In this document: positions 1-9,408 of the stretch, one piece after another | How positions within the stretch are numbered: position 1 is the first letter of the stretch | Layout: the number at the start of each line of letters is the position of its first letter | Origin: Anaerolineaceae bacterium 4572_78 | Lineage (GTDB): Bacteria; Chloroflexota; Anaerolineae; 4572-78 | Direction of reading: 5' to 3' | Assembly (NCBI GenBank): GCA_002084875.1 | Contig: NBMH01000015.1 | Coordinates: forward strand, 1 to 41,050 | Length of the DNA: 41,050 bases | Notes under the pieces: model-generated | Told to the model about the DNA's origin: nothing | What the model saw: only the letters and a program-made list of their open reading frames with translations | Database searches by the model: none | Program-made: the position numbers and the translations under genes

Positions 1-962
1 GGACGCAATAAACATTTTCTTAAGCCGTTGGATACATTGTATCAAGCAGCTATCAAACCAATTTATCCCTATCTATCCACCGATTTAGTCATCCTTGCAC
101 CGCATGCCGAACTGCATAAATTACCATTGGCGGCGGCTCGTGACATGTCCTCACCCCGTGAACGAAGGGAGTTAGAGGAAGGTGGTACATACTTTGCCGA
201 ACAAAAAACACTCATGGTGGTGCCAAGTTTAACGGTATTGCATGTTTTGCATGAACAAAATGAAAAAGACAAGAAAGGTTCAGGAAAACATTTCTTGTCT
301 GAAACTGAATTGCTCTGCATCGCCCATGCGGGTGAAGGCGACAGCTATCTTGAAAATGTCGCCAATGAAGCAAAGGCAATCGCTCAATCATTCCAGCCTT
401 CCACGCTCATTACGAATGATAAAAATATGGAAGTCACCCCAGAAGTGGTCATGAGCCATGCCCCACAAAAACGACTCATCCACATCAGCAGTCATGGCAA
501 GTTCAACAAAAAAGAGCCTGAAAAATCGGGGTTGCTATTGGCAAATGATAGCATCTTAACCGTACAGGACATCATCAGTCGCATGACACTGCATGCCGAT
601 ATGGTCACATTGGCGGCATGCGAAAGTGGGCAAGTCGATGTACAAAAGGGCGAGTGGATGATGCGGCAACTTCTCACCTTTTCCAAAGGTTTTATGAAGA
701 AATTGGTGAATCATCTTCACCTGCTATCGCCATGCAAAATACAAGTCAAATGTTACAAAAGGAATATCCCAATCCCTACTATTGGGCAGCGTTCCAAACT
801 TATGGCTTGGGGCATCAAGGGATTAATATTCAACTCAACCCCAATCCACAAAAAACTTATATGAAAGTGCTACTATGTTGGCATGTTTGCTTCAAGACAA
901 AGAAACATATTCGTACCAAACATTACAACCTGAACAAAAACAATCGGTCAAAGAAGGAGTAA
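1..962 (+). pseudogene. CHAT-domain (caspase-like) protease, 5'-partial and broken by an internal deletion/frameshift
   Basis: Reading frame 1 is open from the first base, so the true start is off the window. CHAT landmarks are visible: LVILAPHAELHKLPLAAARD near the left edge, the catalytic-His region RLIHISSHGKF followed by SGLLLAND, and the catalytic-Cys region VTLAACESG at about 606-635. After CESGQVDVQKGE (to about 654) the family normally continues with about 20-25 residues of the type GLxRAFLYAGAxSVLxSLW before VDDAATxxLMxRFY. Here VDDAATSHLFQRFYEEI follows at once, in frame 3 (about 654-704), then NPYYWAAFQTYG, with a stop at 962. A block of about 60-70 bases is therefore missing and the frame is broken. 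CHAT proteases are used in bacterial conflict and regulated-proteolysis systems. The two frames are seen; the size of the missing block is inferred from the family pattern. Confidence 0.72.
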
Positions 963-2464
963 AAAAATTGCATGAGGATAATCCGAATGACCTCAAGCAA
1001 TTTGCTCTTGATTTGCATGATTTTGTGCTGGAACGAGATTATCTCTACAAGGCGTTGGATATAAATGTTAAACTGTGGAACCGTACCGATATGGCAACAG
1101 CACAACGTTGGGATGATGATGATCCCAAAATTTTATCCGACAATTTACACAAAGCCCATGTTTTTGTCAATTTTTATGGCAATGCTAAAAGTGTTTTTGC
1201 CCTAGCGGGACTTCAAACCAGTTTGATTAAGACTTTCCAATTAAAGCCACATCACAAACGCAAACATGCATGGCGAAATACGGCAAGTAAATATTACCTA
1301 TATTGTTTTCAACGTGAAAATGATACGATTGTATTGCAACTTATCATGACCTGTCAGGCAAATAAATTGGCATGGCAAAATGAAAGTAAAGAATTGCATG
1401 CCCTGTTGAATGATAATTTGCTTATTAGTGTATGGGGATATAGCCTTATTTATCAGGCAACATATTGCTCACAACATTCTACAACTCTGGAGAGTCGTCA
1501 AACGTTAGCCGCCGATGTGTTAAATTGCATGCAACCATTTATTGGCACGCATACAAAACAAATCGCTTTTAGTAAGTTGAATAGCGGGCATGTGCGGCTT
1601 TACAAAACACCAATTGAAAAGCATGGTATTGAGGCAAGCATGATTTATGTGGCATTGACCACCACCGAACATGAAAAAACCATGCTAAAAACATTCGGCG
1701 ATGTCACAGCACCTTTCACCAATCCCGATGTGATTGCCCATAAAATTTATCACCAGGTTCGCCAATATCGTCATCCTGAAAAGTTGGATGCTTTGAAAAT
1801 GAAACTTCAAAATATGCAATATGATGCGGGAAGAATTTTGAAAAAGTTGCAACCTGAAGCGTTAGGCTTACTGGCTGAAAATCGGACTCAATATTATTTG
1901 ACCGAAGATTATGGCGATTTAGTTGGCGATGTCAGACCGTTTTTTGAACGCATGCGAATTTCATTGGGCAAGCAACAAACCAATTATCATGTGGCATGGC
2001 AACAAGATAATGAATCAAATACCATTCAGCTTGATTATGAGCAAGAGCGTGATATTTTTGAACATCATGGCATTCATTTAACATCGGCTTTATCTGAGCT
2101 TGATTTATTGAATGTGCAAACGGAACATGTTTCAACTGCTGTGCACACTGCCCTCGAAGCAGTGCGAACAGAATCGGAATTAAAACGACAAATATTAGAA
2201 AATCAATTCGTAACCGTGCTGACGATTTTAGGTACAGTCGTTACAGTCACACAATTGGTCAACAAGGAAATGACCACGTGTATTTTTGCCATACTGATTC
2301 CATACTTGGTCGAGGAGTCAATTGCCCTTGATTTAATCGCCAAAGTCATGGCAGAAAACTCGATGGAAGGGGGCATTGTCCAATTCATCATTCAATTGCT
2401 TTTGACAATTATCATTTCGCTTATCGTTTTGGCATGGAAAAATGGCTGGTTTGATGCAAGATAA
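875..2464 (+). CDS. unknown 529-aa protein with C-terminal membrane helices, downstream of the CHAT gene
   Basis: I do not recognise the family. The N-terminal 430 residues are charged, look mainly helical and are soluble-like. The C-terminus has two hydrophobic stretches, one at ENQFVTVLTILGTVVTVTQLV and a final one at IIQLLLTIIISLIVLAWKNGWF, so the protein is probably tail-anchored with its bulk in the cytoplasm. It overlaps the tail of the CHAT frame, and the ATG at 875 has no good ribosome binding site. The same frame is open back to 827, so this could be the C-terminal part of one CHAT fusion protein that has been frameshifted apart at about 855-865. CHAT proteases often sit beside effector or membrane partners in conflict systems, so a substrate or partner role is possible but only inferred from position. 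Confidence 0.6.
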   Translation: MLACLLQDKETYSYQTLQPEQKQSVKEGVKKLHEDNPNDLKQFALDLHDFVLERDYLYKALDINVKLWNRTDMATAQRWDDDDPKILSDNLHKAHVFVNFYGNAKSVFALAGLQTSLIKTFQLKPHHKRKHAWRNTASKYYLYCFQRENDTIVLQLIMTCQANKLAWQNESKELHALLNDNLLISVWGYSLIYQATYCSQHSTTLESRQTLAADVLNCMQPFIGTHTKQIAFSKLNSGHVRLYKTPIEKHGIEASMIYVALTTTEHEKTMLKTFGDVTAPFTNPDVIAHKIYHQVRQYRHPEKLDALKMKLQNMQYDAGRILKKLQPEALGLLAENRTQYYLTEDYGDLVGDVRPFFERMRISLGKQQTNYHVAWQQDNESNTIQLDYEQERDIFEHHGIHLTSALSELDLLNVQTEHVSTAVHTALEAVRTESELKRQILENQFVTVLTILGTVVTVTQLVNKEMTTCIFAILIPYLVEESIALDLIAKVMAENSMEGGIVQFIIQLLLTIIISLIVLAWKNGWFDAR

Positions 2465-2491
2465 GGAATGTATTTGTAGCCGCAATGTCTC

Positions 2492-4054
2492 ATGACAAAA
2501 AAAGCAAATCTACAAACCATCGCCAAAGCCGCTTCATTGGTTATGATATTTTTCATTGCCAGCCGAGTTTTAGGCTTGATACGGGACATGGTCATCGCCA
2601 GCCAGTTTGGCACCAGTCCTGAAATGGATAGTTATCTCGCCGCATTTCGCTTGCCCGATTTACTATTTAATGTAGTTGCTGGAGGAGCGTTAGGTTCGGC
2701 ATTCATACCTGTGTTTACCGATTATTTAACAGATGATGATACCATCGGAGCCTGGCGATTAGCTTCAGCCATCATCAATTGGGTATTAGTAGTTACAATT
2801 GTATTAGGTGGATTGGCAATTGTTTTTGCTCCCTCATTTATCAATATTATTGCTCCTGGTTTTAATCCCGAACAAAAAATCCTTAGCACCAAATTGATGC
2901 AATTGCTGATGATTTCCACCATCATTTTTGGAGTGAGCGGTCTCATCATGGGAATTTTACATGCCAATCAACATTTTTTATCTCCAGCCATAGCCCCTGT
3001 AATTTATAATCTAGCCATCATCGGCGGGGCATTGCTTCTTGGTCCGATTTGGAGTGTTTATGGTTTGACAGCAGGTGTAATCGTTGGAGCAGTGGGACAC
3101 CTTGTTGTTCAATTACCCGCTTTATACGGACATGGCATGCGTTATCATTTCATTTTCATGCCACGTAACCCATCTGTTCAACGCGTGGGTTGGCTAATGG
3201 CTCCTCGCATGTTTGGTTTAGCGGCAGTGCATATAAATTTTTTATGGGATGCCATTTTAGCCTCGACATTGACATCGGGCAGTTATGCTGGGCTTGATTA
3301 TGGGAGACGTGTGATGTTATTGCCGCAAGGAATCATCGCTCAAGCGGTTGCTTCGGCTGCCTTTCCCACATTTTCAGCATTGGCTGCTCAAGAAAAATGG
3401 GACGAATTACAAACTGTTTTTATCGGAACATTACGAAGTATTATTTATTTGTCAGTACCAGCCGCCATCGGTCTTATCATGCTCGGTAAACCGATTATTA
3501 TTTTGCTCTTCCAACGCAATGCCTTCGATGAAATATCTACACAAGCTACTGTATGGGCATTATGGTTTTATACGCTCGGCTTAGTGCCTCATGCCATAGT
3601 AGAAATTGTCACTCGTGCTTTTTATGCCTTGAAAAACACAAAAACTCCAGTCATCATCGGCATAGTTTCGATGGCAATCAATGTAGTATTAAGCATTTTA
3701 CTGATGATTGGTTTTGAAAAAATTGGTTTAGCCCCGCATGGCGGTATTGCCTTAGCCAGTTCAATCGCGGTTACAATTGAGATGATATGGTTAATGGTCG
3801 CCCTACGAAAAAATGTCAAAACATTATCCATTCAACCTTTATTGACACCAGTCCAACAAATTTTGTTAGCTGGGGGCATCATGGCAATTGGATTATATGC
3901 CATCCGATTTATTATGATGGGCATGAGTATTTTGTTAATTGCCTTAGTCGGGGTGGGATTAGGTGGATTGATTTATGTGGTGGTAACGTTGATGCTGGGA
4001 GTTGATGAACCTAAAATTGTGATTGAGATGCTCAAGACTAGAATTAGACTATGA
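2492..4054 (+). CDS. murJ: MurJ/MviN lipid II flippase
   Basis: A 520-residue polytopic membrane protein of normal family length with about 14 hydrophobic helices. The N-terminus ASRVLGLIRDMVIASQFG, followed by DSYLAAFRLPDLLFNVVAGGALGSAFIPVF, is the MurJ signature. The conserved Arg/Asp residues of the central cavity region (RDMVIA, FRLPD) are present. MurJ moves the peptidoglycan precursor lipid II across the cytoplasmic membrane. The gene starts 27 bases after the stop of the upstream unknown gene, so cotranscription is possible. The AAGGA at 2463-2467 lies too far upstream to be an ideal ribosome binding site. No truncation or frameshift is seen. Confidence 0.95.
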   Translation: MTKKANLQTIAKAASLVMIFFIASRVLGLIRDMVIASQFGTSPEMDSYLAAFRLPDLLFNVVAGGALGSAFIPVFTDYLTDDDTIGAWRLASAIINWVLVVTIVLGGLAIVFAPSFINIIAPGFNPEQKILSTKLMQLLMISTIIFGVSGLIMGILHANQHFLSPAIAPVIYNLAIIGGALLLGPIWSVYGLTAGVIVGAVGHLVVQLPALYGHGMRYHFIFMPRNPSVQRVGWLMAPRMFGLAAVHINFLWDAILASTLTSGSYAGLDYGRRVMLLPQGIIAQAVASAAFPTFSALAAQEKWDELQTVFIGTLRSIIYLSVPAAIGLIMLGKPIIILLFQRNAFDEISTQATVWALWFYTLGLVPHAIVEIVTRAFYALKNTKTPVIIGIVSMAINVVLSILLMIGFEKIGLAPHGGIALASSIAVTIEMIWLMVALRKNVKTLSIQPLLTPVQQILLAGGIMAIGLYAIRFIMMGMSILLIALVGVGLGGLIYVVVTLMLGVDEPKIVIEMLKTRIRL

Positions 4055-4079
4055 TAGATTGCAAAAAAATTTAATGTTA

Positions 4080-4109
4080 TTGACAATAAATTCAGTATTG
4101 TGTTACAAT
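4080..4109 (+). promoter_or_regulatory. Sigma70-type promoter with extended -10
   Basis: TTGACA at 4080-4085 is separated by 18 bases from TACAAT at 4104-4109, and TG one base upstream of the -10 (4101-4102) makes an extended -10. It lies 35 bases before the ATG of the secreted Ig-like protein and is the clearest promoter in the window. Confidence 0.65.
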
Positions 4110-4120
4110 TAAATTGTAAC
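4102..4120. promoter_or_regulatory. Perfect 9+1+9 inverted repeat overlapping the -10 (candidate operator)
   Basis: GTTACAATT (4102-4110), one A, then AATTGTAAC (4112-4120) form a perfect palindrome that covers the -10 hexamer and likely transcription start of the gene at 4144. The position is ideal for a dimeric repressor. No regulator gene adjoins it, so its binder is unknown. Confidence 0.5.
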
Positions 4121-4143
4121 TTAACATAATGTAGGAGAAAAAG

Positions 4144-5070
4144 ATGAATTTATTTCAAAAACACATTGTAACTATTTTGCTTATTTTTGTACTTTCGAGT
4201 ATATTTGTTGGACAGTCTTTTGCTGAAGAGGGAGGTACTGCCAGTATTATCAGCCCGACGCATGGGACGACTGTTTCAGGAGTGGTGACAATTAGAGGAA
4301 CGGCTAAGCACTCTGCTCTTGATAAATATGAGGTTTTCCTCAAAGATGGTGATAATTTATTGTGGGTGACCACGGCTTTTAGCGTGGTTGAAAATGGGAA
4401 TTTAGCTCGATTGGATACCCGAAAATTTCCAAAAGGAATGTATCAATTAGTTATCCGTCTGGTCAAAGCAGATGGAAATTATCAAAATTTTGACGGACCA
4501 ATCATCACTATTGGCGACCAATCTGCGACAGATACTCATGCCGCACAAGTGGAGTCTGCTTTTTTATATTCCACTCCTGGCAAGGCAATAGCCCGCTTAA
4601 GAAACTGCACAGGGCAGGCTCTGACTTTCGATTATAATAGTTTCCAAGACTTTCGCAGTTCAGGTGAATTGGCATTGGATGGTAAGCAAAGTGACGATAT
4701 GTGTGAATATATCGATTTCGCTTTGGTACCAGGCAAATATCATGGTACGGCAAAGGGATTAGCTGAAGATGATGGTTTCACCTACGAGTTTGAAGCTATT
4801 GATGGTAGTATTTACAATATAACTTATAATGGTTCAGGTGCAGGGCTTTTTGAATTGGCGATTGAACCTATATCAGGAGATACCCCGAGTATGCACCTAC
4901 CAACACAGTTTTATGACGATTCAGTCTCCTCTCAATTGATGCCCGTAACAGGTAATAATACAAATGTTGTCATGCATCATCAACCTGCTTACATAGCATT
5001 ACTGGTATTAGTTATACTGGTGGTCGGTGGTATGTTATCAATCATCAAGCAACATCCTAAGAAGCAATAG
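4144..5070 (+). CDS. Secreted, C-terminally membrane-anchored Ig-like domain protein
   Basis: A 308-residue protein. The start is fixed by AGGAG at 4133-4137, six bases before the ATG. Residues 1-27 are a signal peptide (hydrophobic TILLIFVLSSIFVGQSFA, cleavage near SFA-EE). Residues about 32-125 form an Ig-like domain of the type seen at the ends of penicillin-binding-like proteins in this group (IISPTHGTTVSGVVTIRGTA, then NGNLARLDTRKFPKGMYQLVIRLVKADGNY). A second domain at about 135-240 resembles short extracytoplasmic beta domains (FLYSTPGKAIARLRNCTG). Residues about 282-302 are a membrane anchor (YIALLVLVILVVGGMLSII) followed by lysines. It is therefore an outward-facing anchored protein; its ligand is unknown. 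Confidence 0.75.
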   Translation: MNLFQKHIVTILLIFVLSSIFVGQSFAEEGGTASIISPTHGTTVSGVVTIRGTAKHSALDKYEVFLKDGDNLLWVTTAFSVVENGNLARLDTRKFPKGMYQLVIRLVKADGNYQNFDGPIITIGDQSATDTHAAQVESAFLYSTPGKAIARLRNCTGQALTFDYNSFQDFRSSGELALDGKQSDDMCEYIDFALVPGKYHGTAKGLAEDDGFTYEFEAIDGSIYNITYNGSGAGLFELAIEPISGDTPSMHLPTQFYDDSVSSQLMPVTGNNTNVVMHHQPAYIALLVLVILVVGGMLSIIKQHPKKQ

Positions 5071-5100
5071 GGCTGTTCAACGCTAGTTGTAGGGGCGTAT

Positions 5101-5293
5101 GGCTTATACGTAGGGCTGTTCAATGCTAAAGAAGATATTGGATTTCGTACCTCAATCTCGTCCATGGGGTATTGTTTTTAACAGCATAAAGTAGGGATTT
5201 ATGGCATAAATCCTACACGATGATAAGACATGTGTTCCATATTCCTACGTGTTCTACCTGAAAAATAGCATTGAACAGCCCTGGGCTTATACG
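5101..5293. mobile_element. MITE-like element: 17-bp terminal inverted repeats inside 10-bp direct repeats
   Basis: AGGGCTGTTCAATGCTA at 5112-5128 is matched perfectly in inverted form at 5266-5282. The pair is flanked by the direct repeat GGCTTATACG at 5101-5110 and 5284-5293, as a target-site duplication would be. The 171-base unit has no ORF of note. A diverged half copy of the end lies immediately upstream (5070-5085, GGGCTGTTCAACGCTA) and another at 10244-10260, so the end sequence is dispersed. No transposase family can be assigned. Confidence 0.5.
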
Positions 5294-5357
5294 CCCTTAC
5301 TATTTTCAGTTGGGGTGGAGGAACGGTTACCTCCAATAATATTGACTGTAGCCTTTG

Positions 5358-8174
5358 TTACCCAACAAGTGGTAAACTAAAACTAAAAGTTGAACCTTTA
5401 CCTAATTTGCTTTCAAACCATAATTCCCCGCCATGCATTTCAATCATGCTTTTGGTAATGGATAAGCCCAAGCCTGTGCCTCTTTCATCACGAATATTTT
5501 GGTCGGCAGAACGGAAAAATTTGTCAAACAGTTTTTTCTGGTCTTCTTCTGAAATGCCATATCCTGTATCTGTAGTATTTACGGTTAGATACTGTTTATC
5601 ATCCCATTCTACATTGACAAATACATTTCCGTTTTCAGGGGTATATTTGCAAGCATTGCTGACTAGATTTGCCATAATTTGTACCAGCCGTCCATGGTCA
5701 CCGCGTACATTTGGTACTGCGTCGGGGATATTCGTGTGGAACTTGATATGCTTTTTATCAATTTGGGTTTGCATGGATTGCATAACTTCTTTGATGATAT
5801 TTTGGATAGAAACGACATCCATTTCTAACTTGATGTAACCTGCTTCAATACGGCTGACATCCAATAAGTCAGAAACGATACGATTCATCCTTTCGATATT
5901 GGAGTGGATAACATGGATAAATTCCTGTTGTTGTTCTGAAAGTTGCACATCACCCACATGTTCAAGCATGGTAGTATATCCCTTGATATTTGTCATAGGA
6001 TTCTTTAGTTCATGGGAGGCTACGCTCATAAATTCAGTCTTTGCTTGATTTGCAGCATTGACTTCTTCAAATAGTTGAGCATTACGAATGGCTAGAGCGG
6101 CATGGTCAGCCAATCGCAATGCAAATTCTTTATCAGTTTCGTTAAATAGTTCTAAGTCAGCAAGTTCCATGCTAATTACACCAATAACTTGTTCTTCTAA
6201 AATGATTGGTACACAAAGTTGTGACGTTGAACGGCAATCACTGGATAAGTTATCAATCTCATCACCTACGGCAATTATTGGTTGACCTGTTTTTGCCACT
6301 TTGCCGAGAATACCTTTATTCAGATTCCATACTGTGGTCTTATAATAGTCGTATTTTTTGGCAACACCAACCATTGTTTTGAATAACAAACCTTGCCTAT
6401 CTTTGTTGATAATCCCAATTAATCCGACATTAGCACCAAAGGCATCCATTGTACGCGATATGGTTAACTCAAGAACAGCATCAAATTCTAAAGAAGCACT
6501 CAGCTCATGGTCAATCATCTGTAAAGTGTTCAGTTCTTGTATCCGAGCAGAAAGTTCCTTATCAGTTTGTGTAAAGCGTTCAGCATTAACGATAGCAATG
6601 GCGGCTTGGCTGGCAAAAATTACCAATGTGGTTAAATCATCTTCGGTAAAACCACGTCCACTTTTTTTGTTGATGACTTCAACGACTCCTATGATACGGT
6701 TAAAAGCACTCATTGGTACACCTAAAATGTCTCTTGTCTTAAAATCGGTCTCTTTATCAAAGTTTATGTTCCAATGTGGGTCACTAGCCACATCATTAAC
6801 AATCATGGGTTTTTGATTAACCACAATTGAACCTGCAATGCTGTTTTTGTTTAGAGGTATTTTTTGCCCAACTAATGCCATGCCCTTTGGTCCTAGGGCT
6901 ATCTCAAAAATAAGAAATTGTCCTGTAGGGTCAACAACGAAAATAGAACCAGCTTCTGTATTTAAGATTTCAACCGCAACTTTTGTTACTACTCGTAAAG
7001 CAGTTTCACGGTCAAGCGTGGCACTGATAATTTGATTAACTTCATGCAATCGTTGCAATTGAGAAGCTTTTTCATGAGCTTCTCGGATGAGACGGGCGTT
7101 TTCAAGAGCAATCGCCGATTGACTAGCCAATACTTCTAATAATTCTACATCCTCTTCTGTGAAATTGTGGGTGTTTGTATGGCGAATTAACTCTAATACA
7201 CCACGCACTTGACCTTTCCAAGTAAATGGAACGGCAACAACGGGACCAAATGTGTCGCTTGGATAAATTTGGTATTGGTCAGACATCTTCTGATAATTAG
7301 GAATGATACGTGAGTTACCATCTTGTACAACTCGTCCCGCGATACCTTCTCCAATTTTGAGATGAATATCTGCATAATTCTTACTTAAGTTAAAACAAAT
7401 TTTGTTATTAAGCACATCAAGAAATTGGTCTAATAAATAAATTGAGCCACCCATCGCATTTAACAAATTAGTAGCACGTTCTACAACTGCCATTAAAATG
7501 CGGTCAGTATCTTGTTCAGAAGCAATATCCAGGCTGGTATCTTGTAGGGCAAGTAGTTCTTTGGTTTTGCGATTGGCAGTTTCAAAAAGTTGAGCATTTT
7601 CTAGTGTAATTAACGTTTTTTCTGAAATATTTATGAGAAAGTCTAACTCATCAGGTGTGTAAGGTTTATCTGTTATTTTATCCTGTAAGGCTAACCAGCC
7701 CAATAATTCTTCTTTACCCATCAACGGTATCACTAACCTGATGCTAAACATGGCAAGACGAGCGATTTCTTCCTGGTCAACAGTTATCTTGGTGGTTGGT
7801 AGACCGTCATTATCTAATATAATTGGTTCAGGATGTTGATTTAGCCATTGAGGCAATGTGTCTGATAACAAATAAGAAACATGGATGTAACCTTTTTCAT
7901 TTTCCGAACGGATAGTATACTGTGATTCTTTAATATCTATTAGAAAAACTAAAGCATTTTTTGGTGGGAGTATTGTTTGTATTTGACTCAGGTAAAAATC
8001 CAAGATATAATTAACATTAAGTGGATGAGAGGCAAGTTCTTTAGCATATTCTTGGATGAGACGTTGATAATCTTCTTTTGGTGGAAGGATATGACGATTG
8101 ATGAAGTCTCTCAGCCATTCTCGTCCTATTCCCGCAAGGGCAATTAAACAGGCAGTATACACAACTGTAAACAA
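5358..8174 (-). CDS. Multi-GAF sensor histidine kinase (catalytic part, separated from its 7TM half by a frameshift)
   Basis: A 938-residue kinase frame. It holds about four GAF domains (roughly residues 60-200, 215-355, 385-535 and 560-700). A HisKA domain follows, with the phosphoacceptor H-box SVASHELKNPMTNIKGY at about 720. The C-terminal HATPase has N-box NLVSNACKYTPENG at about 833, G1 box DTGYGISEEDQKKLFDKFF and G2 box GTGLGLSITKSMIEMHGG. All kinase boxes look intact. The frame starts with TTG at 8174 but is open back to 8403, and that extra stretch encodes hydrophobic helices (YIIIIFPTITFPISLTYIL; LYCILAIIAGLIYAVLTLVII), so the TTG start is probably not real. It most likely forms one gene with the membrane frame at 8333-9184. 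No response regulator adjoins it. Confidence 0.88.
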   Translation of the reverse strand: MFTVVYTACLIALAGIGREWLRDFINRHILPPKEDYQRLIQEYAKELASHPLNVNYILDFYLSQIQTILPPKNALVFLIDIKESQYTIRSENEKGYIHVSYLLSDTLPQWLNQHPEPIILDNDGLPTTKITVDQEEIARLAMFSIRLVIPLMGKEELLGWLALQDKITDKPYTPDELDFLINISEKTLITLENAQLFETANRKTKELLALQDTSLDIASEQDTDRILMAVVERATNLLNAMGGSIYLLDQFLDVLNNKICFNLSKNYADIHLKIGEGIAGRVVQDGNSRIIPNYQKMSDQYQIYPSDTFGPVVAVPFTWKGQVRGVLELIRHTNTHNFTEEDVELLEVLASQSAIALENARLIREAHEKASQLQRLHEVNQIISATLDRETALRVVTKVAVEILNTEAGSIFVVDPTGQFLIFEIALGPKGMALVGQKIPLNKNSIAGSIVVNQKPMIVNDVASDPHWNINFDKETDFKTRDILGVPMSAFNRIIGVVEVINKKSGRGFTEDDLTTLVIFASQAAIAIVNAERFTQTDKELSARIQELNTLQMIDHELSASLEFDAVLELTISRTMDAFGANVGLIGIINKDRQGLLFKTMVGVAKKYDYYKTTVWNLNKGILGKVAKTGQPIIAVGDEIDNLSSDCRSTSQLCVPIILEEQVIGVISMELADLELFNETDKEFALRLADHAALAIRNAQLFEEVNAANQAKTEFMSVASHELKNPMTNIKGYTTMLEHVGDVQLSEQQQEFIHVIHSNIERMNRIVSDLLDVSRIEAGYIKLEMDVVSIQNIIKEVMQSMQTQIDKKHIKFHTNIPDAVPNVRGDHGRLVQIMANLVSNACKYTPENGNVFVNVEWDDKQYLTVNTTDTGYGISEEDQKKLFDKFFRSADQNIRDERGTGLGLSITKSMIEMHGGELWFESKLGKGSTFSFSLPLVG

Positions 8175-8332
8175 ATGATTATTGACAGGATGTGGGAGTT
8201 GGAATATGGATATAATTACTAAGGTAAGAACAGCATAAATTAACCCAGCAATGATTGCTAATATACAATAAAGGAGTATTGTTCTAAAAATTTTTCGGTA
8301 TTTTGATAAATCATCTTGACATAAAATGTATG

Positions 8333-9184
8333 TTAGGCTGATAGGAAAAGTGATGGTAGGAAAAATAATAATAATATACCATAATTTGGAAAGGTCAAAA
8401 AACTACCAGTTGTATACGTTTCCCATACACTTGCTATACTTAACAATAATGCGAATGTGTAAGGGATATATTGGAGTAATGTATTTCGTTTTATTTCACG
8501 AGGCTTTACGGGGAAAACTAATGAAAGATGTGCAAGTGATGCTCCAATAAAAGGAAGGGTAACAATCCAAATATAGCTTAAATAATGATAGGTTAGTAAA
8601 TCAAAAATAGTTCCTGTAAGGATGGCAAATAAAGCACAAAATAAGGCAAACACTTTTGTAGTTTCTTTTACTCCGTACCAATGTATTGTGGAAACCGCAC
8701 AGCCTAAATAAAAAAGACCAATGAAATAAGGTACCCCAAATAGCATAAAAAGGTCAATGAATGGAAAAGAGGTTAGGGTGGCTGTAATATCTATTATGTC
8801 TTCACTGTCGGCATGAGTAAACGTAAGATGGACTTTATCATTGACAGAGTTGTATTTAAGCACGTCAATAAGGTCATGGCTGCTTAATACGGGTACATTA
8901 TTTATTGTCTGCAATTGGTTAGGCGGAGCAATGTCAATATTTATGTTTCTATAATACGGAAACAAAAGTGAGTAATAGACAGGTGAGACCACTAAATTTT
9001 TCTCAAACAGAACACCAACAAACGGGTATTGAATCCATTGTCCGACCAAGATTGGAGCGGTAAGATTAATACCAACGGATAATGAAACAATCGATATAGC
9101 AATGATATTTTTTAATCTATCAGACCATATTGAATTTGATAAACCAACATGAGTTTCTTGTGAAACGTTAGACATAATTTTCAA
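8333..9184 (-). CDS. N-terminal PDZ-like plus multi-TM sensor half of the histidine kinase
   Basis: A 283-residue frame with an N-terminal helix (IIAISIVSLSVGINLTAPILVG), a periplasmic PDZ-like segment (LQTINNVPVLSSHDLIDVL) and then at least five more helices. It runs out at 8333 after NYGILLLFFLPSLFLSA. At the T6 run (8397-8402, read on the minus strand) one extra T would continue it as GSFFDLSKLWYIIIIFP and straight into the GAF kinase frame ending at 5358. The combined product of about 1,270 residues (TM, PDZ-like, 7TM, GAFs, HisKA, HATPase) is a familiar plan in this group. So this is either a real frameshift, slippage at T6, or a sequencing error. Confidence 0.7.
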   Translation of the reverse strand: MKIMSNVSQETHVGLSNSIWSDRLKNIIAISIVSLSVGINLTAPILVGQWIQYPFVGVLFEKNLVVSPVYYSLLFPYYRNINIDIAPPNQLQTINNVPVLSSHDLIDVLKYNSVNDKVHLTFTHADSEDIIDITATLTSFPFIDLFMLFGVPYFIGLFYLGCAVSTIHWYGVKETTKVFALFCALFAILTGTIFDLLTYHYLSYIWIVTLPFIGASLAHLSLVFPVKPREIKRNTLLQYIPYTFALLLSIASVWETYTTGSFLTFPNYGILLLFFLPSLFLSA

Positions 9185-9408
9185 CTAAACAGTAGACCTG
9201 CGAATAAATTACATGTTAGGTAAAAAATACTAATAGTAGTTTAACACAAAGATAAATGTTAGTCAAAAATAGGTGTGTGACGAGTTTTTTCAGCGGAAAC
9301 TTGGCTTAGGGTATACGTCTCATGAGAATACGTCAACACACATCATAATCTTGGTGTAGTGCTTTACGGCATTAGTGTAGTAGCATTATTCAATATAACA
9401 GTAATCTT

